DNA of 64,000 bases from Methanothermococcus thermolithotrophicus DSM 2095 (GCF_946463545.1 NZ_OX296583.1:1277035-1341034), one strand, 5' to 3'; shown: positions 29,303 through 41,120, counted from the stretch's first letter. The notes: a model not told the origin generated them from the sequence alone. Made by a program: numbers and translations.

Positions 29303-29332
29303 ACCTATTTCAATAAAAACTATGAAATAGGT
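29303..29332. promoter_or_regulatory. 10-bp inverted repeat in the divergent corrinoid-operon/gltX promoter region
   Basis: ACCTATTTCA and TGAAATAGGT form a perfect 10-bp dyad around a 10-nt loop, in the 350-bp gap between divergent genes. A second small dyad, ATTAGA-aaa-TCTAAT, is at about 29218-29232. Either could be an operator for the corrinoid operon. No gene is seen in the gap. Confidence 0.45.
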
Positions 29333-29458
29333 GATAAATATAAACAAGAATAAACTTTTTGTCTAATTACGATAATCTCCAAAATGTAAAAGTGGAGTGT
29401 GTAAAAACGCATTTACATGATAGTGGTATTTTATCATCAAGTTACATAGGGTGAAACA

Positions 29459-31129
29459 TTGAGAGACGTAGTTATGAAATATCTTCTTCAAAATTCAGTG
29501 AAGTATAATGGAAAACCAAATCCTAAAGCAGTTGTTGGAAAAATACTTGCTGAAAATCCAGATTATAGAAAAAATGCAAAAGAATTATTTAAACTAGCTG
29601 GGGAAATAGCCAAGGAAGTGGAAAGTATCCCATTAGACCAGCAAATTAAAAAATTAGAAGAAATCGCTCCAGAACTACTACATGAAGAAAAGACCGAAAG
29701 AAAAAAGAGGGAACTTGAATTGAAAAACGTTAAAGGTAAAGTTGTAATGAGGTTTGCTCCAAATCCTTCTGGACCTTTGCATTTAGGGCATGCAAGAGCT
29801 GCGGTATTAAACGATTATTTCTCAAAAAAATACGATGGAAAATTAGTTCTAAGGCTCGAAGATACGGACCCAAAAAGAGTACTTCCAGAAGCCTATGACA
29901 TGATAAAAGAAGATTTAGAATGGCTTGGAGTTAAAATAGATGAAGTTGTTGTTCAATCTGAAAGAATGGAAATTTACTATGAATATGGTAGGAAGTTAAT
30001 TGAAATGGGACATGCTTATGTTTGTGAGTGTGATCCTGAGGAATTTAGAGAATTGAGAAGTAAGGGAATAGCATGCAACTGTAGAGATAGGGCGGTGGAA
30101 GAAAATTTAGAGCTCTGGGAAAAAATGTTAAATAGAGAACTTGAAAATGTTGCAGTTAGGTTAAAAACTGACATACAGCACAAAAACCCGTCTATAAGGG
30201 ATTTCCCAATATTTAGAATTGAAAGAACGCCACATCCAAAAACTGGGGACAAATACTGTGTTTATCCATTAATGAACCTATCTGTATCTGTAGATGATCA
30301 TTTACTTGGAATGACTCATGTTTTAAGGGGAAAAGATCACATAGTAAATACAGAAAAGCAGAAGTACATTTTTGATTACTTTGGATGGGAAATGCCCGAA
30401 TATATCCACTACGGTATTTTAAAGATTGAAGGGCCGGTTTTAAGCACTTCAAAAATGCATGCAGGTATTGAAGAAGGAACCTATAAAGGATGGGATGATC
30501 CAAGATTAGGAACTCTAAGGGCCTTAAAGAGAAGGGGAATAAAATCAGAAGCAATATATAAACTAATGACCGAAATAGGAATAAAACAGGCAGATGTTAG
30601 ATTCTCATGGGAAAATCTCTATGCGGCAAATAAGGATATAATAGATAAAGATACAAGGAGATTCTTCTTTGTCTGGAATCCAAAAAAGGTTATTATAGAA
30701 GGTGCTGAAAAAACTGTTTTAAATTTAAGAATGCATCCAGATAGATCAGAGTTTGGAGAAAGGGAGTTAATATTTGACGGAAATATTTATGTCTCAGATG
30801 ATTTGGAGCTCGGAAAAATGTATAGATTGATGGAATTGTTTAATATCGTTGTTGAAAAGATAGAGGACAATACAATTTATGCAAAATACCACAGCGATGA
30901 TTTTAAAATTGCAAGACAGAACAAGGCAAAAATCATCCACTGGATTCCTGTAAAAGATGCAGTAAACGTTAAAGTCATAGATACAGATGCAAATGAGCAC
31001 GTTGGATTTGCAGAAAAGGACTTTAAAGTGGTAGATGTTGACGATATTGTCCAATTTGAAAGATTTGGATTTGTAAGAGTGGATGAAAAGAAAGGCGATG
31101 AAGTAGTTTGCTACTTTGCCCATAAGTAA
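29459..31129 (+). CDS. gltX: glutamyl-tRNA synthetase (archaeal, non-discriminating type)
   Basis: About 556 aa class I synthetase of the archaeal/eukaryal GluRS-GlnRS branch. The HIGH motif is [14 protein letters not shown] and the KMSKS equivalent is [10 protein letters not shown]; the beta-barrel anticodon domain follows ([20 protein letters not shown]). The TTG at 29459 is the likely start because GGGTGA lies 6 bp upstream; a further in-frame ATG at 29474 has no site. With GatB in the window, tRNA-Gln is presumably made by amidation in this organism rather than by a GlnRS (known for methanogens). Confidence 0.93.
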   Translation: MRDVVMKYLLQNSVKYNGKPNPKAVVGKILAENPDYRKNAKELFKLAGEIAKEVESIPLDQQIKKLEEIAPELLHEEKTERKKRELELKNVKGKVVMRFAPNPSGPLHLGHARAAVLNDYFSKKYDGKLVLRLEDTDPKRVLPEAYDMIKEDLEWLGVKIDEVVVQSERMEIYYEYGRKLIEMGHAYVCECDPEEFRELRSKGIACNCRDRAVEENLELWEKMLNRELENVAVRLKTDIQHKNPSIRDFPIFRIERTPHPKTGDKYCVYPLMNLSVSVDDHLLGMTHVLRGKDHIVNTEKQKYIFDYFGWEMPEYIHYGILKIEGPVLSTSKMHAGIEEGTYKGWDDPRLGTLRALKRRGIKSEAIYKLMTEIGIKQADVRFSWENLYAANKDIIDKDTRRFFFVWNPKKVIIEGAEKTVLNLRMHPDRSEFGERELIFDGNIYVSDDLELGKMYRLMELFNIVVEKIEDNTIYAKYHSDDFKIARQNKAKIIHWIPVKDAVNVKVIDTDANEHVGFAEKDFKVVDVDDIVQFERFGFVRVDEKKGDEVVCYFAHK

Positions 31130-31307
31130 AGTTATATTAAAAACAATATGTGTCAATAACTTTTTCTTTTTTAATTTTGTTTAACTAAATAAAATAAATA
31201 GAATATATATTATTTTAAAATTATTTTTATTAACTCATTTTGGTGAAAACTTATAAATAAAGATTTTTATGTATTTTCTATAACCGATAAAGAAAGGGCG
31301 TGGAAAA

Positions 31308-32570
31308 ATGCTTCTAAAAAACTGTAATATAATAAAAAATGGCAATACAATCGAAGCAGATATTTTAATTGAAGATGGGATTATTAAGAAAATCGGAAAA
31401 AATATTGATTATGATGATGAAAAAATCGACTTAAAAAACAAAATAGTTATCGGAGGGGTTATCGATCCCCATGTTCATTTTAGATATGGGCAGGATGAGA
31501 AGGAAGACTTCATTTCAGGAAGTGAGGCTGCAATAAACGGAGGAGTTCCTTTTGTTATCGACATGCCAAATAACAATCCTCCAATAACCACAAAGGAAAC
31601 ATTTTATAAAAAATACAACGAAGGGAAGGAAAAGAGCAAAATAAATATCGAATTTAACTATGGGGTAACTGAAAGTAACTATTTGGAAACCATAAAAGAG
31701 GCAAAATCCTATAAAATTTTCATGGTTAAATCTGTTGGGGATCTGTTTATAAACGATTATAATAAACTAAAAGACATTTTGAACCAGAATAAAACGTTTA
31801 CAATTCATGCAGAGCATAGGGACGTAATAAACGAAAATTCAAAAAAATACGAGTTAAATAGCTGGATCAATCACTGTAAAATAAGGGATAAAAGAAGTGA
31901 AGTTGAGGCAGTAAAAGAGGTTTTAAAGAATTTGGAAGTAATTGATAAGTTAAACGATAAAAAGCCACATATTCATTTTTGTCACATATCCACAAAAGAG
32001 GGACTAAATTTGATCACTGAAGCAAGAAATAGATTTAAGAATGTTAAAATCACGGTTGAAGCCACACCGCACCATATATATTTAAATATAGATAGGGCCG
32101 AAGAGCTAAAAGGAATGGGAAAATTCAATCCGCCATTAAGGACAAAGGAAGATAATAAAGCCCTAATATCTGGAATAGTTAATAAAAACGTTGATATCAT
32201 AGCAACAGACCATGCTCCACATACTTATGAAGAAAAAAACAGGGAAGAAGTAAAAAACTGCCCATCTGGAATTCCAGGAATTGAAACCCTTGTTCCTTTA
32301 ACATTAAATTTGGTAAATAAGGGATTAATATCGATTTTTGATGCTGCGGAGGTTTTATCAGAAAATCCTGCAAAAATTTTTAATATCGACAATGAAATTA
32401 GGGAAGGAAACTATGCAAATTTAACAGTTATTGATTTGAAAAAAGAAATGACTATAAAAGGGGAAGATTTCAAATCAAAGGCAAAATTCACACCATTTGA
32501 AAACTGGAAAGTTAAAGGAGCTCCGGTTTGTACTGTGGTTAATGGTGTTGTTTATAAGGGATATGAATAA
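31308..32570 (+). CDS. pyrC: dihydroorotase
   Basis: 420-aa amidohydrolase that closes carbamoyl aspartate to dihydroorotate in pyrimidine synthesis. Metal ligands are visible in [30 protein letters not shown] and [13 protein letters not shown]; the substrate loop DMPNNNPP is present. GGGCGTGG precedes the ATG. It is transcribed after gltX with a 180-bp AT-rich gap that probably contains its own promoter (TTTATGTATTT-like sequences). Confidence 0.92.
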   Translation: MLLKNCNIIKNGNTIEADILIEDGIIKKIGKNIDYDDEKIDLKNKIVIGGVIDPHVHFRYGQDEKEDFISGSEAAINGGVPFVIDMPNNNPPITTKETFYKKYNEGKEKSKINIEFNYGVTESNYLETIKEAKSYKIFMVKSVGDLFINDYNKLKDILNQNKTFTIHAEHRDVINENSKKYELNSWINHCKIRDKRSEVEAVKEVLKNLEVIDKLNDKKPHIHFCHISTKEGLNLITEARNRFKNVKITVEATPHHIYLNIDRAEELKGMGKFNPPLRTKEDNKALISGIVNKNVDIIATDHAPHTYEEKNREEVKNCPSGIPGIETLVPLTLNLVNKGLISIFDAAEVLSENPAKIFNIDNEIREGNYANLTVIDLKKEMTIKGEDFKSKAKFTPFENWKVKGAPVCTVVNGVVYKGYE

Positions 32571-32639
32571 TTTGAATGATATACTATTATATACAATGAC
32601 TTCAATGGGGCTATGGTACTAAATATGATAGGAGGTACC

Positions 32640-33326
32640 ATGAATTGGGCGGATTTGACCATCGAACTATTCCAAATAGGTATTCTAAGCATTGTGTACT
32701 TGGTTATGGCGTATGTTCTTTTTAAAAGAGGATTGAGTCTAAAGGGTGAAGGACTCTTCGAGAATTCTATATATAGGATAACATATGGGTCCATAGCAGG
32801 GATTATATTAGGCACTGCACTGGCAGTTTGGGATATAACTAGGCTTTTATTTACAAATGAAGTGCCGGTATATCTTGCATTAGGTGTTATGTTAGGTTAT
32901 ACGCTCAGTACCGTGGAAAAAATCGCTGGTCCGACCGCAAGAAGTGCCCTAATTGTCACTACGATTGTAGCTGTCATTGTAATATCACTAATAATTGACT
33001 TGGTATTGGGTATGTTCCGTCATTATCATGAACTAAATTTGAACCTTTTCTTAGGGGCATTTATAGGAGTTATTGTAATGTGGATTACAATGTGGATTAC
33101 TGAAATAAAGCTGGATAATATCATAGTATCAAAGGCAGATGCCAAATATAAAAAAGGTAGGTGTTTGGTAAACTCCGGATATAATGACAATAAAGGAATG
33201 GAGTATCTAAATCAGGCATTATATTTGTTAGATGCATATGATGATAATTCTTATATCAATGAAAGATTGGCGAATAATATAAAACTAACACTAGGCAGAT
33301 TAAAATCAAATAAAATTAATTGTTGA
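32640..33326 (+). CDS. integral membrane protein with four to five TM helices
   Basis: About 228 aa from ATG 32640, which has the strongest Shine-Dalgarno in the window (AGGAGGTACC); in-frame starts from 32613 lack it. Hydrophobic helices are at roughly residues 7-28, 44-64, 70-90, 98-120 and 130-150. The C-terminal 65 residues are soluble and TPR-like (NKGMEYLNQALYLLDAYDDN). No family recognised. It follows pyrC by about 70 bp on the same strand, but the functional link is unclear. Confidence 0.65.
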   Translation: MNWADLTIELFQIGILSIVYLVMAYVLFKRGLSLKGEGLFENSIYRITYGSIAGIILGTALAVWDITRLLFTNEVPVYLALGVMLGYTLSTVEKIAGPTARSALIVTTIVAVIVISLIIDLVLGMFRHYHELNLNLFLGAFIGVIVMWITMWITEIKLDNIIVSKADAKYKKGRCLVNSGYNDNKGMEYLNQALYLLDAYDDNSYINERLANNIKLTLGRLKSNKINC

Positions 33327-33700
33327 AAAATGGAAGGTTAAGGAGCTCCGTTATACGTAGTTAATGATGTGATTTACGAAACTTCTTTAAAATAGCACAT
33401 ATATTTTCTAATTTTTATAAGGAAAATATGTTGTTGAATATAATCGTTCTGCAATTATATAATATTTAAAAAATTTAAATTTAAATAAAACCGAAGGTTT
33501 TGCAGCTCTCCGCTTCGCTCCGATTAAATTAATTACATTGTTAACAAATTCTAAATCTAGATTAAGGTATAATTTATAACATCTCATCGCAGAACGACAT
33601 ATATGGGATGGAGAAAAAATTTAAATAATGGAATAGGGATAAAAAATAAAAGAACAATATTGATGAAAATTTAATAAAAATAAATATATTGGTAGAAAAA
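33327..33700. repeat. intergenic region with a hairpin-repeat copy
   Basis: No gene is seen. The copy spans about 33438-33600: TCGTTCTGCAATTA at the left (also found at about 21808), then AAAACC-gaa-GGTTTT followed by GCAGCTCTCCGCTTCGCTCCGA, and GCAGAAC near 33590 that is the inverse of the left-hand GTTCTGC. It belongs to the same hairpin family as the other clusters. A GGAGCTCC lies at 33342. Confidence 0.65.
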
Positions 33701-33880
33701 ATGGAAAACGAACAAAAAGTCATAGATGCTATGAGAAAAGCAGGAAAACCTGTTAGACCAGGGGATGTTGCAAAAGAGACAGGTTTAGAAAGTAAAGAAG
33801 TATCAAAAATTATTAAAAAATTGAAAGAAGAAGGGAAAGTAATATCACCTAAAAGATGTTATTATTCACTATCGGAGTGA
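33701..33880 (+). CDS. small winged-helix DNA-binding protein
   Basis: About 59 aa from ATG 33701 (MENEQKVIDAMRKAG); an in-frame TTG at 33689 is the alternative. It has a compact helix-turn-helix: KPVRPGDVAKETGLESKEVS as helices 2-3 and KIIKKLKEEGKVISPKRCYY as the third helix and wing. Likely a transcription factor or nucleoid protein. The last two codons (S-E) and the TGA stop are part of the downstream 53-bp tandem repeat, so the repeat has defined the present C-terminus. Confidence 0.7.
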   Translation: MENEQKVIDAMRKAGKPVRPGDVAKETGLESKEVSKIIKKLKEEGKVISPKRCYYSLSE

Positions 33881-34095
33881 GCGAAGCGAACGAAGAGCAA
33901 CGAAATGCGAAGCATTTCGTCTAATCGGAGTGAGCGAAGCGAACGAAGAGCAACGAAATGCGAAGCATTTCGTCTAATCGGAGTGAGCGAAGCGAACGTT
34001 ATAAAAACCTAACGGTTTTTAAAACCCTTAACGGGAAGAGCTATGAAAATCCGAAGGATTTTCATTCAATCAGAGCTCACGAAGTGATTTTATCC
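33872..34095. repeat. tandem 53-bp repeats plus further hairpins
   Basis: Two identical 53-bp units start at 33872 and 33925, with a third partial copy from 33978. Each begins TCGGAGTGAGCGAAGCGAAC and contains the hairpin ACGAAATGC-gaa-GCATTTCGT. They run into AAAACC-taac-GGTTTT and GAAAATCC-gaag-GATTTTC stems and end with AGAGCTCACGAAGTGATTTT. The identity of the units points to recent duplication. An open frame through 33958-34206 is a by-product of the repeats. Confidence 0.9.
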
Positions 34096-34177
34096 AATAT
34101 GAGAATAAGTGGGAAAATGAATACAAATAAAAATGTTTATAAAATAATTCGAAAGAATCATGCTTTTTTATATGCTC

Positions 34178-34204
34178 CCATCCTAAAGTGGGGATGGTGT
34201 TTTT
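34178..34204 (+). terminator. probable terminator before the trp operon
   Basis: CCATCC and GGATGG form a short GC-rich stem followed by GTTTTT. It lies between the hairpin repeats and the trp promoter region and would isolate the trp operon from upstream transcription. Confidence 0.4.
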
Positions 34205-34305
34205 AATTAATTAGTGGTAAATGTATATTTAGTAGTAAAATATGTTTTATACCTGATATACTATCTATAATCAATATTTATCCACTCACTAATTTAAATT
34301 TAATA

Positions 34306-34316
34306 ATTTATATAAT
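34306..34316 (+). promoter_or_regulatory. probable TATA box of the trp operon
   Basis: ATTTATATAAT in an AT-only region, about 25-30 bp before the GGTGAT site of trpC. This leaves only a very short leader, so there is no room for a leader-peptide attenuator between promoter and trpC; control would have to act at the promoter. Confidence 0.4.
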
Positions 34317-34341
34317 TAAATATACTTTATATGGTGATATT

Positions 34342-35034
34342 ATGCATTCTATGGCGAAATCAATAATAAACACAAAAAATAATTACAGAAATCCAATAAT
34401 AGCAGAAATAAAGGTCCATTCTCCAAAATATGGTGACATGCTTAAAGGAAGGGATGAAATAGATATTCTTAGAATATACGAAAATGCAGGAGCTGCGGGA
34501 ATATCCTACATCACCGATAAAAAATACTTTAACGGAAACTTTGAAATGTTCAAAAAAATATGTGCATCAACTGAGCTCCCTGTTTTAAGAAAAGATTTTA
34601 TAACCACAAAGGATGAAATTGAAAGAACTGCAGAAGCTGAGGGCGGCGCCATATTAATAATAGCAAGACTTTTAAAGGACGAAACAGCTGAATTTGTTGA
34701 TTACGCCTTAGAACATGGATTAGATACGTTAGTTGAAGTTCATAATAAGGAAGAAATCGATATAGCAAAGGAAACAAATACAACAATGATGGGAGTGAAT
34801 AACAGGGATATAACCAAACTGGAACTTGACGATGGAACCGTATCACTTACAGAACAGTTGTCCGATTTAATTCCAAAGGATGTTATTTTTGTCAGTGAAA
34901 GTGGTATTGCATCTATAAATGATCTAAAAATAGCTTTAAAATATGCAGACGCAGCTCTTATTGGAACAAGTTTTATGAAAGCCGACAACATGGAGGAATT
35001 TGTTAAAAGTTTCGTGGAGGCTAAATTATGCTAA
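34342..35034 (+). CDS. trpC: indole-3-glycerol-phosphate synthase
   Basis: 230 aa, TIM-barrel enzyme that cyclises CdRP to indole-glycerol phosphate. Short archaeal form. Catalytic motifs are PIIAEIKVHSPKYGD (the Lys in the E-x-K strand), LPVLRKDFITTKDEI, VGVNNRDI-type MMGVNNRDITKLELD, and FVSESGIASIND. The ATG follows GGTGAT. It is the first gene of the trp operon and its stop overlaps trpD by 7 bp, so the two are translationally coupled. Confidence 0.92.
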   Translation: MHSMAKSIINTKNNYRNPIIAEIKVHSPKYGDMLKGRDEIDILRIYENAGAAGISYITDKKYFNGNFEMFKKICASTELPVLRKDFITTKDEIERTAEAEGGAILIIARLLKDETAEFVDYALEHGLDTLVEVHNKEEIDIAKETNTTMMGVNNRDITKLELDDGTVSLTEQLSDLIPKDVIFVSESGIASINDLKIALKYADAALIGTSFMKADNMEEFVKSFVEAKLC

Positions 35035-36002
35035 GTAAAATCGTCGATAGAAATGATTTAACTTTTGAAGAGGCTTATGACTTATTTAATCAATTGTTAA
35101 ATGAAAGCGAGGTTAGGATAGGGGCATACCTTGCGGCACTTCAAACTAAAGGATTTACATCTGAGGAAATTGCTGGTTTTGCAAAAGCCATGAGGGACAA
35201 TGCCATTAAGGTAAATTTAGGTAGTGGTGTAGCCGATACATGTGGAACAGGTGGGGATAAATCTTCGACCATAAATGTTAGTACTGCGGTGTCAATCGTA
35301 TTATCTTGCTTCACAAAAGTTGCAAAACATGGAAACGTGTCAATTACTTCTAAAAGTGGTTCTGCAAATGTTCTGGAAGCATTGGGTATTAAAATTGATT
35401 CCACACCTGAGGAAGCTAAACAAATGATCGACAAAACAAACTTCGTATTCCTATTTGCTCCAAAGTACCATCCTGCACTAAAAAAGATAATGCCTGTAAG
35501 AAAGGAGCTCGGTATAAAAACAATATTCAATATACTTGGACCCCTTGCCAATCCTGCAAGCCCTGATTATCAAATTGTAGGTGTTAATTCTTTGGATTTA
35601 GTTGAAAAAGTTGCAGAATCGCTAAAATTACTCGGAGTTAAAAAGGCCCTTGTGGTTTATGGAAACGGCCTTGATGAATTAAATCCAAACGATTACTCAA
35701 CAGTATGTGAAGTTGTAGGAAATAAACCATTAAACACCTATAAAATATCTCCAGAGGATTTTGGAATAGAAAGATCAAAACCAATACCATGCGGAAGTCC
35801 AGAAGAGAGTGCAAAGAGAATAATTGATGTGTTTTCAGGAAAAATTAACGAAGATAGGAATTTTATAGTATTAAATGCTTCTGCAGCACTCTATGCATCA
35901 GAAATAGCATCAGATTATTCAGAAGCCGTTGAAATGGTAAAGAATGCTATTGACGATGGAACAGTATTAAATAAGCTTGCAGAGATTCAAAATTACAAAT
36001 GA
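35028..36002 (+). CDS. trpD: anthranilate phosphoribosyltransferase
   Basis: 324 aa; transfers phosphoribose from PRPP to anthranilate. Signature motifs: VADTCGTGGDKSSTINVSTA (PRPP loop), VAKHGNVSITSKSGSANVLEALG, and PVRKELGIKTIFNILGPLANP. The GTGGAGG site for its ATG is inside the end of trpC. Normal length and no missing motif. Confidence 0.94.
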   Translation: MLSKIVDRNDLTFEEAYDLFNQLLNESEVRIGAYLAALQTKGFTSEEIAGFAKAMRDNAIKVNLGSGVADTCGTGGDKSSTINVSTAVSIVLSCFTKVAKHGNVSITSKSGSANVLEALGIKIDSTPEEAKQMIDKTNFVFLFAPKYHPALKKIMPVRKELGIKTIFNILGPLANPASPDYQIVGVNSLDLVEKVAESLKLLGVKKALVVYGNGLDELNPNDYSTVCEVVGNKPLNTYKISPEDFGIERSKPIPCGSPEESAKRIIDVFSGKINEDRNFIVLNASAALYASEIASDYSEAVEMVKNAIDDGTVLNKLAEIQNYK

Positions 36003-36022
36003 ACAAAAGATAATGGGATAAT

Positions 36023-37408
36023 ATGAAATTATTTAGGCAAAAATTTGACTATATTGATCCGTTGAAACTGTACAACGTTTTAAGAGAAGAAGGGGAATAT
36101 CCGTTTATTTTAGAGTCAAGGGATAAACATCCTTCAAAGGCGAGATATACCTACATATCTTCAAATCCGGAATTTGTCGTAAATGTAAAAAATAATACAA
36201 AAATAGACAATACCACAGTTTCAAAGGAAAAAAATCCATTTAAGGCCTTAAAGTACATTTTTGAATCAGAGATAAAAGGGGATGAAAATAATAAAACTAA
36301 AACTAATGAAATAACCAATATTGAAGTAAATGAAAGATTTACCGGCGGTTTCTTAGGATACTTCTCCTACGATACAATACACAACTATATCGGCGGAGAT
36401 ATTGAAGAACCTTCTGTATTTGGATACTACGACCATGTTTACGTTTACGACCATATTTTAAACAGGTACTACTACCTGACACTTAACAACTCTAAGGAAG
36501 AAATGAATAACGCTGAAAAGATTGTTGAAAAGGCAAAAAAATCAAATATAATGGATGAAAAAGGCGGAACAGAAATTGTTGGATGCGATGCAGGTAGAGA
36601 AGATTTTATGAAAATGGTAGAAAAAACCAAGGATTATATCTACGCAGGGGATGCATTTCAGGTAGTTATATCAAGGGAATATCAGTTAAAAAGTGATTAT
36701 TCAGCATTTAAGATATATAGAAACCTTAGGGAACTTAATCCAAGTCCATACATGTTTTTACTGGAATTTGAAAAGGATGTAGTAGGAGCTTCTCCTGAAA
36801 CTATGGCTTCTGTTGAAGACAATATCCTTAAAATAAATCCAATTGCAGGAACCACAACTGTTGGGAAAACGGAAGAAGAAAATAGAGAACTTGCGGAAAA
36901 ACTTCTAAACGATGAAAAAGAAAGAGCAGAACATATGATGCTCGTTGATTTGGCGAGAAATGATGTTAGAAAGGTGTCTAGATCAGGAACCGTTGAACTT
37001 AAAAGATTCTTTGAAGTTGTGAGATACAGTCATGTTCAGCACATAGAAAGCGAAGTTATAGGGGAACTAAAGGACAATGCCACAATGTTTGATGCGATAG
37101 AAGCTTCATTCCCAGCCGGGACTTTAACAGGAGCTCCGAAATATAGGGCCATGGAGATAATAGATGAACTGGAAAAATCACGAAGAAAAATCTATGGCGG
37201 AGCTGTGGGATACTTTTCACTTAGCAATCATGCAGATACTGCAATAGCCATAAGAATGACAGAAATAGGCAAAGATAGAGTTTGCAGGGTAAGGGCAGGA
37301 GCAGGAATAGTGGCCGATTCAGTCCCAGAGAATGAATATATTGAAACAGAAAGAAAAATGGCGGCTGTGATGCGTGCATTAGAGGTGGAACATGATATTG
37401 ATAAGTAA
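36023..37408 (+). CDS. trpE: anthranilate synthase component I
   Basis: 461 aa chorismate-utilising enzyme. Motifs: the tryptophan-feedback region near PFILESRDKHPSKARYTY, the core ASPETMASV, NPIAGTTTVGKTEEEN, EHMMLVDLARNDVRKVS, and FPAGTLTGAPKYRAMEI. Presence of the LES-type feedback motif suggests end-product inhibition by tryptophan (known for the family). It lies 20 bp after trpD and 12 bp before trpG. Confidence 0.94.
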   Translation: MKLFRQKFDYIDPLKLYNVLREEGEYPFILESRDKHPSKARYTYISSNPEFVVNVKNNTKIDNTTVSKEKNPFKALKYIFESEIKGDENNKTKTNEITNIEVNERFTGGFLGYFSYDTIHNYIGGDIEEPSVFGYYDHVYVYDHILNRYYYLTLNNSKEEMNNAEKIVEKAKKSNIMDEKGGTEIVGCDAGREDFMKMVEKTKDYIYAGDAFQVVISREYQLKSDYSAFKIYRNLRELNPSPYMFLLEFEKDVVGASPETMASVEDNILKINPIAGTTTVGKTEEENRELAEKLLNDEKERAEHMMLVDLARNDVRKVSRSGTVELKRFFEVVRYSHVQHIESEVIGELKDNATMFDAIEASFPAGTLTGAPKYRAMEIIDELEKSRRKIYGGAVGYFSLSNHADTAIAIRMTEIGKDRVCRVRAGAGIVADSVPENEYIETERKMAAVMRALEVEHDIDK

Positions 37409-37420
37409 ATTGGTGAGACG

Positions 37421-38008
37421 ATGATTTTAATAATAGATAATAAGGATTCGTTTGTATGGAATTTGGCAGAATATGCATCCATTTATGATAAAATAAAGGT
37501 TGTTCCAAACACCATAACCCTTGAAGAGGTAAAAAAAATAAATCCTGATGGGATAATAATTTCACCAGGTCCTGGTTCTCCAGATAATAAAAGGGATGTT
37601 GAAAACTGCCCTGAAATTATAATGAACATGGACGTTCCAATATTGGGCGTTTGTTTAGGTCATCAAATAATAGCTCACATATTTGGGGGAAAAGTCGATA
37701 GAATACCACCAGTTCATGGTAAATCAAGTTTAATCAAACATGACGGAAAAACCATATTTAAGGATATTAAAAACCCATTGGAAGTTGGAAGATACCATTC
37801 TCTTGCAGTCCTTGAAGTTCCAGAGGATTTTGAAGTTTCTGCCGTAACAATCGATACAGATAAAGAAGTTGTCATGGGAATAAGGCATAAAAAAAGACCT
37901 ATTGAAGGGGTTCAGTTCCATCCCGAAAGTGTATTGACTGAATGGGAAAATAAAGAGGGTTTAAAGATTATTAAAAATTTTATAGATGGGGCATTGGATT
38001 ACAAATAA
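37421..38008 (+). CDS. trpG: anthranilate synthase glutaminase subunit
   Basis: 195-aa class I amidotransferase giving ammonia to TrpE. Motifs: IIDNKDSFVWNL, SPGPGSPDNKRD, nucleophile Cys in LGVCLGHQIIAH, HGKSSLI, and the His-Glu pair in EGVQFHPESVLTE. GGTGAGACG precedes the ATG. The usual partner order trpE-trpG is kept; the next coding segment is not a trp gene. Confidence 0.94.
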   Translation: MILIIDNKDSFVWNLAEYASIYDKIKVVPNTITLEEVKKINPDGIIISPGPGSPDNKRDVENCPEIIMNMDVPILGVCLGHQIIAHIFGGKVDRIPPVHGKSSLIKHDGKTIFKDIKNPLEVGRYHSLAVLEVPEDFEVSAVTIDTDKEVVMGIRHKKRPIEGVQFHPESVLTEWENKEGLKIIKNFIDGALDYK

Positions 38009-38023
38009 TAAATTGGTGGTATT

Positions 38024-39241
<1,218 letters not shown>

Positions 39242-39248
39242 TGAGATT

Positions 39249-39881
39249 ATGTTTATTAAAATATGTGGTATTAAATCACATGATGAACTAAAAATAGTTG
39301 AAAAATATGCAGATGCCACAGGGGTAATTGTGGAATCTGAATCTAAAAGAACTATAGACCTTGATAAGGCTAAAGAGTTGATAGAAACGTCTAAAATCCC
39401 TGTATTTACAGTTTCCACATTAAGCGATTTTGAAGGCTGGGCAAATGTGATAAAAGAAACTGGGACAAAATATATTCAAATTCACTCAAACATGAAACCT
39501 ACCGATGTTGAAAGAATAAAAGACGAATACGATGTTTTTATAATGAAGGCATTTAAAGTACCTAAGATGAGCTCAGCTCCTGAAAAAGATGCTGAAGATT
39601 TGATAAATGAAATAGAAGAATACAACGATATCGTTGATAGAGTTTTACTTGATACAGGTAAAGGTTGCGGTATCACACACGACCATAGAATAAGTAAAAT
39701 GGTTTGTGAAAAGTTTAATGTGGTACTGGCAGGCGGTTTAAATCCTGAAAATGTGATGGAAATCACAGAATACGTTCAACCATTTGGTGTCGATGTATCA
39801 AGTGGTGTTGAAAAAGATAATAAAAAAGATGAAGATTTAATAAAATCATTTGTTAAAAATTTAAACATCAATAAAATATAA
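39249..39881 (+). CDS. trpF: phosphoribosylanthranilate isomerase
   Basis: 210-aa TIM barrel catalysing the Amadori rearrangement of PRA. Motifs: FIKICGIKSHDEL (catalytic Cys), VFTVSTLSDF, the Asp region VLLDTGKGCGITHDH, and VLAGGLNPENV, FGVDVSSGVE. The ATG follows AGTGAGATT. It is separated from trpG by the broken resolvase-like gene. Confidence 0.92.
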   Translation: MFIKICGIKSHDELKIVEKYADATGVIVESESKRTIDLDKAKELIETSKIPVFTVSTLSDFEGWANVIKETGTKYIQIHSNMKPTDVERIKDEYDVFIMKAFKVPKMSSAPEKDAEDLINEIEEYNDIVDRVLLDTGKGCGITHDHRISKMVCEKFNVVLAGGLNPENVMEITEYVQPFGVDVSSGVEKDNKKDEDLIKSFVKNLNINKI

Positions 39882-39903
39882 AATATTATTTTGGTGATAA
39901 AAA

Positions 39904-41073
39904 ATGGAATTAAGATTTGGAGAATACGGAGGGCAGTATGTCCCAGAGGTACTTATGCCATCATTAAAGGAATTGGAAAAGGCGTATAAAGAATATAAAG
40001 ATGATCCAGAGTTTAAAGAAGAGCTCGACTATTACTTAAAAAAATATGCTGGAAGAGAAACACCACTATACTTTGCTGAAAATCTTACAAAAAAGATTGG
40101 TGGAGCTAAGATATATTTAAAAAGAGAGGATTTATTACTCGGTGGAGCTCACAAAATAAACAACAGTCTTGGTCAGGCACTTTTGGCAAAAAAAATGGGA
40201 AAAACACGATTAATAGCTGAGACCGGTGCAGGAGAGCATGGATTATCAACTGCAATGGTCGGGGCATTGTTTGGAATGAAGGCAAGAATTTACATGGGAG
40301 CAATAGATGTTGAAAGACAGAAGTTAAACGTTTATAAAATGAAGTTGCACGGTGCAGAGGTCTATCCAGTAGAATCTGGTTCAAAAACATTGAAGGATGC
40401 CATAAATGAAGCATTGAGAGACTGGGTAGAAACATTTGAAGACACACACTACTTAATAGGTTCTGTTGTTGGACCGTACCCTTATCCATCAATAGTTAGG
40501 GATTTCCAGTCAGTTATAGGAAGAGAGGCAAAACAGCAAATACTTGAAGCAGAAGGAAGGCTTCCAGACTGTATTGTTGCCTGCGTAGGTGGGGGCAGTA
40601 ACTCTATAGGAATATTTAATGAATTTAAAAACGATAAAGAAGTTAAATTAATTGGTGTAGAAGCAGCTGGAGAAGGGCTTGACACTGAAAAACATGCGGC
40701 TTCATTACTTAGGGGTAGAAAAGGAATACTACACGGTATGTTCTCATACTTCTTACAGGATGAAGATGGACAAATTAAACCAACATACAGCGTCTCTGCT
40801 GGACTCGATTATCCTGGCGTAGGTCCTGAGCATGCATACCTTAAAGATATCGGAAGAGTGGAGTATGCTGGAATAACTGATGAAGAGGCATTAAATGCAT
40901 TTTTAGAACTTTCAAGAACAGAAGGAATAATACCTGCTCTTGAATCATCTCACGCCGTTGCCCATGGTATGAAAGTGGCAAAAGAAATGGATAAAGATGA
41001 AATTGTAATAGTAAACCTTTCAGGAAGGGGAGATAAGGACTTACACACGGTTATGAAGTATATTAAATTTTAA
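39904..41073 (+). CDS. trpB: tryptophan synthase beta chain
   Basis: 389-aa PLP enzyme (TrpB1 type, with a TrpA partner). PLP lysine in [19 protein letters not shown], substrate loop [17 protein letters not shown], glycine-rich phosphate loop [12 protein letters not shown] and C-terminal [30 protein letters not shown] precedes the ATG. Confidence 0.95.
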   Translation: MELRFGEYGGQYVPEVLMPSLKELEKAYKEYKDDPEFKEELDYYLKKYAGRETPLYFAENLTKKIGGAKIYLKREDLLLGGAHKINNSLGQALLAKKMGKTRLIAETGAGEHGLSTAMVGALFGMKARIYMGAIDVERQKLNVYKMKLHGAEVYPVESGSKTLKDAINEALRDWVETFEDTHYLIGSVVGPYPYPSIVRDFQSVIGREAKQQILEAEGRLPDCIVACVGGGSNSIGIFNEFKNDKEVKLIGVEAAGEGLDTEKHAASLLRGRKGILHGMFSYFLQDEDGQIKPTYSVSAGLDYPGVGPEHAYLKDIGRVEYAGITDEEALNAFLELSRTEGIIPALESSHAVAHGMKVAKEMDKDEIVIVNLSGRGDKDLHTVMKYIKF

Positions 41074-41120
41074 TTAGGATACGAATAAAATAAAAATAAA
41101 ATAAACATGGGAGTGATTGT

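Noticed and set aside
33958-34206. Open frame of 82 codons through the tandem repeats
   Set aside because: It is made almost wholly of hairpin repeat sequence, has no ribosome-binding site and ends in AT-rich DNA.
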